Shown: positions 33,491 through 41,343 of the stretch, one piece after another
Layout of the letters: every line of letters starts with the position of its first letter
Position numbering within the stretch: position 1 is the stretch's first letter
Source of the DNA: a virus
DNA length: 63,194 bases
Virus record (IMG/VR): IMGVR_UViG_3300028194_000318
Coordinates: 1-63,194 of that record
Direction: 5' to 3' (one strand)
Notes under the pieces: generated by a model
The model's input: the letters and a program-made list of their open reading frames with translations, nothing else
Database searches by the model: none
What the model was told of the DNA's origin: nothing
Program-made: the position numbers and the translations under genes

Positions 33491-34654
33491 TTAATTTAAT
33501 TTGATTTTTTGTCCTGGTAATTCATCATTTATTTCTGATACACTGCTGTGAACCCATAATGTGTTCTTAGGACAGTCATCAGGAGAATATGCTTCACCAT
33601 CTGTTAAATATATTAGAGCTGTATAAGCTCCTTTCTTTTCATTGTAATGGTCTATTACAGGTTGGAATGAAGTCCCACCTCTACCATGTATTTCCCAATC
33701 ATGCTTAGGATTGAACTCTTTCACACTATTAAGTTTTGTATCACATTGTGCTACTGTAATTTTATGACCAGTTTTGCACATATGTGCTAACTCATTAAAG
33801 AATTCTTTTAATTCATCATTATTTACAGACCCACTTGTGTCAACACCAACAAGAATATGATTCTTAAACTTAATTTTAAGGCCTGGATTAGCAGCATACC
33901 GTTTGTTATACTTACGTCTGAGCTTCTTAGTATATACTATACTTGAATTACCAACAAACCTTTTTAAATAACCTTTCCAATCAAATTTAGCTGGCTCAAT
34001 ATGAGTAAGTCTATGTATAAGGTCTGCTAATTCACCCGGAATAGTTCCCATTTTCTTGATTGTTTGTTCAGCAGAATCTTTTAACTGATGCTCAATTTGT
34101 TTTTGCATTAGTTTTTTATCTGCTTCAGGCAGTTCATCAAAATCATTCCACGTGCCATGACAGTACTGACTGGTACCATCCATTTGATTCATAAGATTAT
34201 CTAATGAAGGAGATGTTCCATCCTCTTTTGCCTGTTCCAAAAGCTCATAATACTTTTTGGTACCTGCTTTTGTAGGAAGATTTAATTCAGGAAAACTATT
34301 TAATAACAGCCCACCCGTAGGTAGTTTGCTTTCCAGTATGTACTGGTTTATTTCCAAATCTGCAGCTATATTAAATAACTTATGATCTGTATATAGGTCC
34401 CTTAAAATAAGATGTCCAAAAGCTATATGTAATAGCTCATGTTTTATCAAACCAAATCTATGGTCTTCACTGAGATCATTATAGAACTCTGGGTTTATAG
34501 TCAATTGTATACCAATATTGTGTTTACTTACACCTGCAGTGGGAATGTTCTCACTATACTTTTTATTGATACCAATTAAAAAGAGCCCGTAAAAGGGCTC
34601 AGTAAATATTAAACTTTTGGTTGTTCTTGCAACCTGATCTTGTATATTAATCAT
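33491..34654 (-). CDS. Metallopeptidase-VWA protein, partner of the MoxR ATPase
   Basis: 387 aa with two parts. N-terminal zinc-peptidase-like domain: H72-E-L-L-H76-I-A-F-G-H81, then N-I-A-A-D-L-E-I-N as in DUF2201-type putative metallopeptidases. C-terminal VWA domain with an intact metal site: D272-T-S-G-S276, G-G-T328-S-F-Q-P and L-T-D352-G-E. CobT-like proteins that pair with MoxR ATPases share this arrangement. It overlaps the upstream 98-aa gene by 8 nt. A terminator-like hairpin occurs inside its coding sequence at 34577-34600. Confidence 0.85.
   Translation of the reverse strand: MINIQDQVARTTKSLIFTEPFYGLFLIGINKKYSENIPTAGVSKHNIGIQLTINPEFYNDLSEDHRFGLIKHELLHIAFGHLILRDLYTDHKLFNIAADLEINQYILESKLPTGGLLLNSFPELNLPTKAGTKKYYELLEQAKEDGTSPSLDNLMNQMDGTSQYCHGTWNDFDELPEADKKLMQKQIEHQLKDSAEQTIKKMGTIPGELADLIHRLTHIEPAKFDWKGYLKRFVGNSSIVYTKKLRRKYNKRYAANPGLKIKFKNHILVGVDTSGSVNNDELKEFFNELAHMCKTGHKITVAQCDTKLNSVKEFNPKHDWEIHGRGGTSFQPVIDHYNEKKGAYTALIYLTDGEAYSPDDCPKNTLWVHSSVSEINDELPGQKIKLN
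34577..34600 (-). promoter_or_regulatory. Terminator-like hairpin within the VWA gene
   Basis: Minus strand GAGCCC-TTTTAC-GGGCTC-TTTTT: perfect 6-bp GC-rich stem, 6-nt loop and T5 run, the form of an intrinsic terminator. It falls at codons about 19-26 of the metallopeptidase-VWA gene (E-P-F-Y-G-L-F-L). It may dampen transcription of the ATPase operon unless ribosomes follow closely, or may be chance. Confidence 0.45.
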
Positions 34655-34943
34655 CCATTAATTTATCTAAAATTTGTTTATAAATATCATCAGCTTGTTC
34701 CAATGATAAAAATGTATATAATTTTTTACCATTACCTACGGTAAAATCTACTTTTATAGTAGCAGCAAAAGCTTTTCTGTCACTGAACATTAATGCTTTT
34801 AGCATCAATAGATCAAGTATCTTTCTATCTGTATACTGATTGTTGTATATTTCAAATGCAAGTTCTTTGTCTTCTAATGATCCAGAAAACATTTCTTTCA
34901 TTCTAAAGAATTCATCAATTGATATTATCTTCTTTTTTTTCAT
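34647..34943 (-). CDS. Small protein of unknown function
   Basis: 98 aa: M-K-K-K-K-I-I-S-I-D-E-F-F, then helices, then F-L-S-L-E-Q-A-D-D-I-Y-K-Q-I-L-D-K-L. It overlaps RusA by 29 nt and the VWA gene by 8 nt, linking the replication genes to the MoxR/VWA operon. No family recognised. Confidence 0.6.
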   Translation of the reverse strand: MKKKKIISIDEFFRMKEMFSGSLEDKELAFEIYNNQYTDRKILDLLMLKALMFSDRKAFAATIKVDFTVGNGKKLYTFLSLEQADDIYKQILDKLMDD

Positions 34944-35316
34944 TAATTATTAATTCTATCCACACACCTGGATTTTCTTTATCATAAGTATATTGTTCAA
35001 ATGCAGGAATTATAAACTCTGCATTGTCATCTTCAATCCACCCATACTTAACCATATCATCTTGCACTGTCTGTGCAGGATTTATATAGTCAAACTTATG
35101 GCGGCTTCCTCTGATAAATTCAAAAGATATTTTTACTGGTAATTCTACCTTTTCTAGTTCTTGCTTAAAATCCTTAGTATATTTTAAATATATATCCTTA
35201 GTAGCTTTTCTATAATTCATTACAGCTTTGCTAGCAATAAAGTATTTACCTGTCCAACGCCTACCATTTTTACTGCTAGGAACGTTACCTGGTATCCACC
35301 ATCTTATTTTTCTCAT
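34915..35316 (-). CDS. rusA: RusA-type Holliday junction resolvase
   Basis: 133 aa. RusA family features: G-N-V-P-S-S-K-N near the start, and K-F-D-Y-I-N-P-A-Q-T-V-Q-D-D then G-W-I-E-D-D-N-A-E-F, where paired acidic residues bind metal. RusA homodimers cut four-way junctions, which would debranch replication and recombination intermediates before packaging. It lies one base downstream of the MazG-like gene. Confidence 0.78.
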   Translation of the reverse strand: MRKIRWWIPGNVPSSKNGRRWTGKYFIASKAVMNYRKATKDIYLKYTKDFKQELEKVELPVKISFEFIRGSRHKFDYINPAQTVQDDMVKYGWIEDDNAEFIIPAFEQYTYDKENPGVWIELIINEKKEDNIN

Positions 35317-35317
35317 A

Positions 35318-35641
35318 TTATTTATCTTTTACAAATTGACCATTAATCATTTTACCTGTACGTTTTGAGATTACATTATAAGCTGATTCAAGACAGTATT
35401 CTAAAGATACATTTTGCATCTTAGCCTGAATAATCAAGGTGACCATTATATCACCTATAGCATCAATGGTCTCTGCATGGTCATTACTATTGATAGCTTG
35501 TATAAGCTCAGTTGTTTCTTCTAGTGTCTTCAGTGCTTGAGCCATTGGTGAAGCTACTTTATCTGGTCCTTGAATTTTATCAAGGATACCTTTTTCTTCT
35601 GCCCAGCTTTCAACTGCACATTCTAATTCAAAATAATCCAT
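35318..35641 (-). CDS. MazG-like nucleotide pyrophosphohydrolase
   Basis: 107 aa, all-alpha. Metal-binding pattern L-E-E-T-T-E-L then E-T-I-D-A-I-G-D-I-M-V-T-L (EExxE...ExxD), and R-T-G-K-M-I-N-G-Q-F-V-K at the end, which I recall from phage MazG-like proteins. It likely hydrolyses certain NTPs or dNTPs. Sits between primase and resolvase with 1-3 nt spacing. Confidence 0.75.
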   Translation of the reverse strand: MDYFELECAVESWAEEKGILDKIQGPDKVASPMAQALKTLEETTELIQAINSNDHAETIDAIGDIMVTLIIQAKMQNVSLEYCLESAYNVISKRTGKMINGQFVKDK

Positions 35642-35644
35642 AAT

Positions 35645-36622
35645 TTATTTATTTAAAATCTTTTTTAATATAGGTTGAATCATCAAATGCACTAATTTAA
35701 AACCAGAATTTTTCATAGCATCAGATATATCTTTAGCTGTAGGACATACCATACCATCTAGTTTATAAAGCTCACTATATTTTTTAATAGCTGCTTTGCC
35801 TGCATCATCATTATCAAAAAGAGTTATTATTTTTTTATACTTTTTCTTAAGATGCTCAATTATATGAGGTTTAATCATAGTATTCTCACTGTCTGGTGCT
35901 AATACTTCTAAATTATAACCCATACCTTTTAAACACATAGCATCTTTAAGAGATGAACATATTACTAAGTATGGTTGATCAAATTTCAGCTGGTCAAACC
36001 CTTGTAAATAAGGTTTAACTTTATGAAACTTGTGCTTCTTACTATGAGGTTGATAGATTTTATATACTTCACCATACTTATCAAAGTATCCGTACATATG
36101 TTTGCTAGCAATTCTCAATTTTTTAATTTCTCCCTCTTGTTCTTTTATTAAGTTATAGTATTCAATAGGTTTTACATTATAATTACTTAGTAATGTTTTA
36201 CCAATTCTAAAAGATAACCAATAATCTTTATCCTCCACGGTCCAGGCCCTATCTTTAATAAGGTCTACTTCCCATTTGGATTGAGGTTCAAATTTTTGTT
36301 CAATATATTCTGATGATCTCACGTAAGCGTTGTAATCTCTAACCATCCTCTGCATTGCTGTAGGAAAGTCAAAGTTAAATATTGATTTAACTAAGTCAAT
36401 CTTATTGCCGCTTTTACCAGTAGAGAAATCTTTAAACTTATATTGCATAATAGTTTTATCAACATATATGCAAAAGCTTGGTGTTCTCTCATTGGTATTA
36501 AAGATAGATACAATCTTTAAGTCTTGTCCTGTTAATTTTTCAGGTAAGTTTAGATAGTATTGGAAAACCCACGTACTTGGTATATCAGATCCTTCTAGTA
36601 CAAAGTTTTTAGTATTAAACAT
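35645..36622 (-). CDS. DnaG-type primase with TOPRIM domain
   Basis: 325 aa. N-terminal region has Y-K-F-K-D-F-S-T-G-K-S-G, a primase core element. The TOPRIM part reads L-V-I-C-S-S-L-K-D-A-M-C-L then I-T-L-F-D-N-D-D-A-G-K-A-A. The usual E of the first TOPRIM motif appears as S/K here (S-S-L-K-D), while the D-N-D-D-A-G motif is intact. No N-terminal zinc finger is visible. It would synthesise RNA primers with the DnaB-like helicase. A terminator separates it from the upstream SSB-like gene. Confidence 0.8.
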   Translation of the reverse strand: MFNTKNFVLEGSDIPSTWVFQYYLNLPEKLTGQDLKIVSIFNTNERTPSFCIYVDKTIMQYKFKDFSTGKSGNKIDLVKSIFNFDFPTAMQRMVRDYNAYVRSSEYIEQKFEPQSKWEVDLIKDRAWTVEDKDYWLSFRIGKTLLSNYNVKPIEYYNLIKEQEGEIKKLRIASKHMYGYFDKYGEVYKIYQPHSKKHKFHKVKPYLQGFDQLKFDQPYLVICSSLKDAMCLKGMGYNLEVLAPDSENTMIKPHIIEHLKKKYKKIITLFDNDDAGKAAIKKYSELYKLDGMVCPTAKDISDAMKNSGFKLVHLMIQPILKKILNK

Positions 36623-36635
36623 ATTCCAAAAATAA

Positions 36636-36670
36636 TAAAAAGAAATGGGCCCAGCATTATACTGAGCCCA
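36636..36670 (-). terminator. Rho-independent terminator after the SSB-like gene
   Basis: Minus strand TGGGCTCAG - 7 nt - CTGGGCCCA (36662-36670 with 36646-36654), 9 bp with one wobble, then TTTCTTTTT. Lies 18 nt after the SSB-like stop and before the primase start, so the SSB-like message ends here or partly reads through. Confidence 0.72.
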
Positions 36671-36688
36671 CTCTTTTCAAATTACTAA

Positions 36689-37363
36689 CTATAAATCAAA
36701 GTCATCTCCACTAGTTACTGCTGGCTCAAAGCTAGTAGCTACAGTAGGAGCTTTTTGGACCATAGGTCTAAAGTGGTTAGTATCATTTTTGTCAAATGTT
36801 AACAAGCTAGAACCTTCAGTATCCAAAGCTTCCAATGGCACTCCGTTTCTGCTTCTCTTAGGTAAGAACAAATCATTATTTACATAACCTTCTTTGTTTT
36901 CCCACTCACGTGCACCTAAGCATGCATTAATCCAACCTGTTTCTGAACATACAGTTGCAGCTTTTACCATAAAGTCTTCAATTGTATTTGCTTCAATAGC
37001 ATCTAGCTCAGTTCTTTTACCTACTACTTCTGATAAGAAGACCATTGCTTTCAATACCTCAGTATCACGGCTGATCTCATTACCATTATTTAATGTAGCA
37101 TCTTTAAATGGATATGGAGAGAATCTCACTCTACCTACTTGACCTTCATAACGTGGACCATTAGGATTATTCATATCTTTTAAGAAACCATTAAACTCTC
37201 CTGTTACAGGTTCACCTTCTATATGCAGGGTAATATTATATGCATCTGCATCATATGGTGTTTGATCAAATGTAATTGAGTTGATTTTCACTTTGTGATT
37301 ACCTGTTCCAATTACTGGTTTAGTTCCACCTGATCCGGCAGACATGTCTTTAGTACTTAACAT
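36689..37363 (-). CDS. Putative single-stranded DNA-binding protein
   Basis: 224 aa. The middle is beta-rich, and the C-terminus is disordered then ends T-S-G-D-D-F-D-L, the acidic-aromatic tail by which SSBs recruit partners. It sits between the Sak4-like ATPase and primase and is followed by a strong terminator, as expected for an abundant protein. I cannot assign an OB-fold from the sequence with certainty. Confidence 0.6.
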   Translation of the reverse strand: MLSTKDMSAGSGGTKPVIGTGNHKVKINSITFDQTPYDADAYNITLHIEGEPVTGEFNGFLKDMNNPNGPRYEGQVGRVRFSPYPFKDATLNNGNEISRDTEVLKAMVFLSEVVGKRTELDAIEANTIEDFMVKAATVCSETGWINACLGAREWENKEGYVNNDLFLPKRSRNGVPLEALDTEGSSLLTFDKNDTNHFRPMVQKAPTVATSFEPAVTSGDDFDL

Positions 37364-37390
37364 AATTTACTTTTTTTTATTAATTATTAA

Positions 37391-38074
37391 TTATTGATTA
37401 TATTCTTCAATACAATCTTTTACAAATTTTAGGTCATTAGGGATAAACTTATCCTCAAACATACCCATAGGTGATTTACATGTGTTCTCTCCTGAGTTTT
37501 GTGTTTCAAAACCATAAGTGAGTTCACCATCATCATTTTTATTTACTTTACCAAATAAGACTATAGAGAACAGGCCTTCTAAAGTAAGAGTATTGTCAAT
37601 CATTTTACCAATAGTCTTTGCTTTTATTTTCCTATTTCCATTTATATCAGTTGAATCTTCTGAGTGAGTTAAAAAGATAACAGTTAGATCATCTCTCAAA
37701 TCTTTAGGTAGCTTAGCAACCATTGCTAAGTTTGCTGCAATCTGAGTAAACTTATCATAACCTTTCTCATTAGCTCTATCAAAGTATTCAAAAGAACTCA
37801 TATACTGCCAGTCATCTACAACAATAGTTTTGATGTCTGTCATTTTATCATTAACATGCTTCATTGCCTTAATAATACCAGGAGCTGATGCTGCTGATGT
37901 TAAATTACCTTTTGGGTTTTCTTTACTAATCTGAGTATACTTACTCTTATAGCCTTTAAAAGGTAAAGGTTTATTTGCAATATTTATAATGAAAGTCTCT
38001 TTAGGGTCTAATGTTCTGATTGAGGTAGACTTTCCTGTACCTGAATCTGCTATTACTAATATACTTTGTGCCAT
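37391..38074 (-). CDS. Sak4-like RecA-fold ATPase
   Basis: 227 aa. Walker A is close to the start (A-D-S-G-T-G-K15-S16) and Walker B is T-I-V-V-D-D-W-Q. A later F-L-T-H-S-E-D is the sensor-like strand. This short RecA-like core matches phage Sak4 / AAA_24 proteins, single-strand annealing recombinases or ATPases usually encoded beside SSB, as here. Expected role: homologous recombination in replication. Confidence 0.75.
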   Translation of the reverse strand: MAQSILVIADSGTGKSTSIRTLDPKETFIINIANKPLPFKGYKSKYTQISKENPKGNLTSAASAPGIIKAMKHVNDKMTDIKTIVVDDWQYMSSFEYFDRANEKGYDKFTQIAANLAMVAKLPKDLRDDLTVIFLTHSEDSTDINGNRKIKAKTIGKMIDNTLTLEGLFSIVLFGKVNKNDDGELTYGFETQNSGENTCKSPMGMFEDKFIPNDLKFVKDCIEEYNQ

Positions 38075-38076
38075 AG

Positions 38077-38598
38077 TTAGTTACTTAATTTTTGCATAAT
38101 ATTTCTAATTGTTTTGAGTGTTTCATTTAACTCTTTTAAAGCTTCTGCAACAGGGTTCTCAACCTTGTCATCAGGATTAGGTAAATCAAATATAGTTTGG
38201 ACCTTTACTGGGTCTGATACTTTCATACCACCCAACCTATTAGTTACATCACTTACAACTTTTAATTCACCTACTGGAATTAAATGTCTTTGAAATCCAG
38301 AGTTGCTTGTGATTAATTCATACTCTGCTTTCCAATGTGGATTGTATTTATGTAAGTATAAAGTTCTCTTAGGATCTTCACTTTCATAATCAATACTTAC
38401 AAACTCTGTATATATATCTTTTTCTTTTTCCATTTCACTTGGAAAGAAACTAACATGTAACTCATCCTTACCAGTTGGTCTATATGCCATCTTAGGAATG
38501 TATAGTGCACTTAAGTTACCTTCTTTCTGAAAGTAATCTTCATGCTCTTCTCTTAATTTTTTAACTTTACTTTTGCGTTCTGCAGGTGTTAATCCCAT
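38077..38598 (-). CDS. Unknown replication-block protein
   Basis: 173 aa from the ATG at 38598 (M-G-L-T-P-A-E-R-K), which has an A-rich leader; a start at 38631 would overlap the helicase gene by 4 nt and is also possible. Beta-rich middle, C-terminal coiled-coil-like helix (A-L-K-E-L-N-E-T-L-K-T-I). Lies between helicase and Sak4-like ATPase with 2-nt spacing. Family not recognised. Confidence 0.6.
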   Translation of the reverse strand: MGLTPAERKSKVKKLREEHEDYFQKEGNLSALYIPKMAYRPTGKDELHVSFFPSEMEKEKDIYTEFVSIDYESEDPKRTLYLHKYNPHWKAEYELITSNSGFQRHLIPVGELKVVSDVTNRLGGMKVSDPVKVQTIFDLPNPDDKVENPVAEALKELNETLKTIRNIMQKLSN

Positions 38599-38627
38599 AA
38601 TTTCAATATTTATTTTTTTTGTGTTTA

Positions 38628-39584
38628 TCATCTTCTTGGTTGCTGGCCAGGTGTAGCCATTTCTTCTATCTGCATTTGTTCAAACTTTGCTTTAAAGAAT
38701 GACATACGTGCATCACCATTTCTTGCTTTTAAGAAGTGTAGTACTAATGTTCTATCATTTTCTATTATATATCTATCAGGTCCATAAAACCTAATCTTTT
38801 GTTTAGCTGGCCTGTTGATACCTATTAACATATCTGCATGTTGTAGCATTGCATCTGAGCCAAATATATCTGACTCAAGTATATAGTTACCATATTTACC
38901 ATCTATAGCCCTATCCGGGTTATCTATATTCCTATTAAGTTGTGACAAAGCAATAAACAAACAAGGATAATCTCTCTTACACTGTGTAAAGAACTCACCT
39001 AACTCAAATAACATGTCTAATGTGCTATTTTGATATGGTGCCCTCTTAACTAACATAGTATGGTCAAGAGTTATCATTGTATTTACTCCTTTATGTAAAT
39101 TCATATAGGCATCTATTTGTTCACGCATTTGGTTAACAGTCATAGGTGTACTAATTATATCAACCGGATGCTTTACTCTTTCTTTAGCATATAAATGACA
39201 TGTGTTTAGTGTATCATTACTTAGTATAGATCCTGCACTACACAGTTCTTTATAAGTTTTACCAGTAATAGAACTAAACTCTCTAATAGCTGAGGTTCTA
39301 CCAACCATCTCAAATTGAAATTCTAATACTCTAAATTTATCATTAGGATTAAGAGCAAAAGACTCTCTAATAATTTGATCTTTAATCAATGTTTTACCTG
39401 AACCAGGTCTACCACCAATTACAGTTAGTGTATTCCACTCTATACCATCAGTAGCAGCATCATTAAATTTAGGCCAAGGTGTATATATAGACTTCTCTTC
39501 TCCAGTTGATCTCTTAAACATATATTTAAGAGCTTCATTGAAAGCTGCATATTGCCCAACCCATGCTTCTGATGTTTTCTTCAT
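38628..39584 (-). CDS. DnaB-type replicative helicase
   Basis: 318 aa, essentially the C-terminal RecA-like domain without the N-terminal DnaB domain. Walker A G-G-R-P-G-S-G-K64-T65, Walker B M-I-T-L-D-H-T-M-L, then L-F-I-A-L-S-Q-L-N-R, the DnaB signature. The end reads F-L-K-A-R-N-G-D. It unwinds DNA at the fork with the primase. It overlaps the upstream gene by 4 nt. Confidence 0.85.
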   Translation of the reverse strand: MKKTSEAWVGQYAAFNEALKYMFKRSTGEEKSIYTPWPKFNDAATDGIEWNTLTVIGGRPGSGKTLIKDQIIRESFALNPNDKFRVLEFQFEMVGRTSAIREFSSITGKTYKELCSAGSILSNDTLNTCHLYAKERVKHPVDIISTPMTVNQMREQIDAYMNLHKGVNTMITLDHTMLVKRAPYQNSTLDMLFELGEFFTQCKRDYPCLFIALSQLNRNIDNPDRAIDGKYGNYILESDIFGSDAMLQHADMLIGINRPAKQKIRFYGPDRYIIENDRTLVLHFLKARNGDARMSFFKAKFEQMQIEEMATPGQQPRR

Positions 39585-40171
39585 ACTACGTTTTCTTTAA
39601 AGTGATCATCCTCTGTACTGACACCTTCTAGTATCATATCACAGTAGTCTGCTAATGTAGAGTGCTTTACTCTATGCTTATCTTGTTTGCAGATAAAATA
39701 TTGGCTGGTTTGCATATACATATACTGAGCATCTCTATACTCATTAACATACATCTTAGTAGCTTTTATTACATCATCCCAGGTATAGTCATAAGTTTCA
39801 AAGAACCATCTAAATGCTTCTCCTAGTGCTTTAACATTGTTTCTTGCAGGTTTACCACTTGGTAATTTTTTAGCAGGAAATATTTCTCTATAGTTATTTA
39901 TCTTATCTACAAAGTTTTTACCCATCAGTTGTATATCTGTTTTCTTTTTAGCTTTAACAAAATAGTTATCAAGCTTGATACAAATAAGCTTAGCTTCTTG
40001 TGTCATTATATATTGGTCATCTTTTTTTTCTAGATAACCATTTAGTACCAACTCATACTTTTCTTTATTGGTTGTTTGCTTTAATGAAATTCCTTGCTTT
40101 ATCCCAAATAGGATCAACGCTTGGTTTGGGGTTAAGTTGGCTTTCAAAATTTTTTGGAACAGTTCCCACAT
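39581..40171 (-). CDS. Possible helicase-loader or winged-helix replication protein
   Basis: 196 aa. The N-terminal half looks like a winged helix (L-T-P-N-Q-A-L-I-L-F-G-I-K-Q-G, later G-Y-L-E-K-K-D-D-Q-Y). The C-terminal half is helical (F-R-W-F-F-E-T-Y-D-Y-T-W-D-D-V). Being directly before the helicase, it may load it. It overlaps the DnaA-like gene by 107 nt in another frame; the overlapped part encodes the start of the winged helix, so the long overlap looks genuine. Confidence 0.5.
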   Translation of the reverse strand: MWELFQKILKANLTPNQALILFGIKQGISLKQTTNKEKYELVLNGYLEKKDDQYIMTQEAKLICIKLDNYFVKAKKKTDIQLMGKNFVDKINNYREIFPAKKLPSGKPARNNVKALGEAFRWFFETYDYTWDDVIKATKMYVNEYRDAQYMYMQTSQYFICKQDKHRVKHSTLADYCDMILEGVSTEDDHFKENVV

Positions 40172-40595
40172 AAGTTTCTATTTCTTTTAAAATGTTATTT
40201 AGTGCAGTTAATATTAATTTATCTTTTGTAAACATAGCATTATCAATTTGTTTACATGAATTAATTACAGTAGCATGATTTTTTAATAAGAATTTAGCTA
40301 TTGAAGATTTAGTATACCCTTCATTGTGTGCTAAGTATGACATCACATGACAATGAATTATGTATGCTTTTTCTCTATTTCTATATCTTAAATGCTCCAT
40401 GTAATTATACTGAGGATAACTTTTTTTTAAAGCTACTAGAGTACATTCTTCTAAGGTTTTCAGATCTATTCTATAATCTGGTTCTCCAGAGGAGTATATA
40501 TAGAGATGAACCCCATATTCCTTAAAAAACTTCTTCTTGAACTTTTGTATCTTTTTATCCTGACTTGCTTGTGTAACTTCCTGATTATCAGTCAT
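40065..40595 (-). CDS. DnaA domain IV-like DNA-binding protein
   Basis: 176 aa. Residues about 70-125 resemble the DNA-binding domain IV of DnaA: R-N-R-E-K-A-Y-I-I then S-Y-L-A-H-N-E-G-Y-T-K-S-S-I-A-K-F-L, then N-H-A-T-V-I-N-S-C-K-Q-I, close to D-H-T-T-V-x-H-A-C-R-K-I. No AAA+ part is present. It is the first gene of a replication operon after a well-formed promoter, so it may recognise the phage origin or regulate early genes. Confidence 0.62.
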   Translation of the reverse strand: MTDNQEVTQASQDKKIQKFKKKFFKEYGVHLYIYSSGEPDYRIDLKTLEECTLVALKKSYPQYNYMEHLRYRNREKAYIIHCHVMSYLAHNEGYTKSSIAKFLLKNHATVINSCKQIDNAMFTKDKLILTALNNILKEIETYVGTVPKNFESQLNPKPSVDPIWDKARNFIKANNQ

Positions 40596-40618
40596 TTATT
40601 ATTAATCTTTAGTGTTTA

Positions 40619-40649
40619 CAAATATAACAAATTTTACCAATCTATACAA
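40619..40649 (-). promoter_or_regulatory. Bacteroidota-type promoter (TTG-N20-TATATTTG) for the replication operon
   Basis: On the minus strand TTG (40647-40649), 20 nt, then TATATTTG (40619-40626), a full match to the -33/-7 consensus. It overlaps the end of the uracil-DNA glycosylase gene and lies 24 nt before the DnaA-like start, so the replication operon can be read by the host polymerase early in infection. Confidence 0.62.
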
Positions 40650-41317
40650 CTTTTACCTTGTTTAGTTAGTTCTTCATTAGTTTTATTAAATACGTCTTTA
40701 CAATCCCATTCACCACCTCTATAAGCAGCTGATGCTGGGTGTGGACATTTAAGGATTATACAGTCTGGCAATAAAGTTTGCCATTCTTCTGCTTTCTTAC
40801 CCATCAGTATAAATATAGTTTTAGACTTATGTCTATTTATATTTTCAAATAAGTATTCAGTAAAGCTTTTCCATCTACCATAGTGTGAGCCTATTTTGTT
40901 TATCTCACAAGTAAATGCTGTATTAATCATAAGTACGCCTTGATTAGACCAGCATCTAAGATCTACATGATCAGTTCCTAATGCTTTATTAATATACTGC
41001 AGGGATTTTTCTGCTTTACCTTTTCTACTACAACTAAATGCTATTCCGTCAGCAACTCCTAATTGAGGATAAGGGTCTTGACCAACTATTACAACTTTAG
41101 TATCCCCATAAGGACATTCATAGAACGCATTAAAAATGTCTTTAAATCTTGGTGTAAATCTTCTACCCTCATTCACATCTTTTACAAGATTGTCAACAAT
41201 TATATCAAAGTTAAGACCGTTTATATATGGTGATAACATATTATGCCAATCACTCTCTATCAGGTTAGCATTCAGTGTTTCCCTGAGTTTTATTATGTTT
41301 ATTTCAATATTTTCCAT
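40634..41317 (-). CDS. ung: Uracil-DNA glycosylase, family 1
   Basis: 227 aa, normal length. Catalytic water-activating motif V-G-Q-D81-P-Y-P, the uracil-binding M-I-N132-T, and the leucine-loop motif as H193-P-A-S where E. coli has H-P-S-P. It excises uracil from DNA, which suits an AT-rich phage with an active dNTP pool. A + strand gene starts 26 nt away in the opposite direction. Confidence 0.92.
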   Translation of the reverse strand: MENIEINIIKLRETLNANLIESDWHNMLSPYINGLNFDIIVDNLVKDVNEGRRFTPRFKDIFNAFYECPYGDTKVVIVGQDPYPQLGVADGIAFSCSRKGKAEKSLQYINKALGTDHVDLRCWSNQGVLMINTAFTCEINKIGSHYGRWKSFTEYLFENINRHKSKTIFILMGKKAEEWQTLLPDCIILKCPHPASAAYRGGEWDCKDVFNKTNEELTKQGKSCIDW

Positions 41318-41324
41318 ATCTTTG
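41317..41324 (+). promoter_or_regulatory. Bacteroidota -7 element (TATCTTTG) before the lone + strand gene
   Basis: TATCTTTG on the + strand, 19 nt before the ATG at 41344, immediately at the start of the divergent ung gene. No TTG at 19-21 nt upstream, so the -33 part is poor. It gives the only + strand gene in the block its own start signal. Confidence 0.4.
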
Positions 41325-41343
41325 TGTTATTAAATAATTTATT

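Noticed and set aside
36627-36634. Minus-strand TATTTTTG as a promoter -7 box for the primase
   Set aside because: It is 5 nt from the start codon and has no TTG at the right distance.
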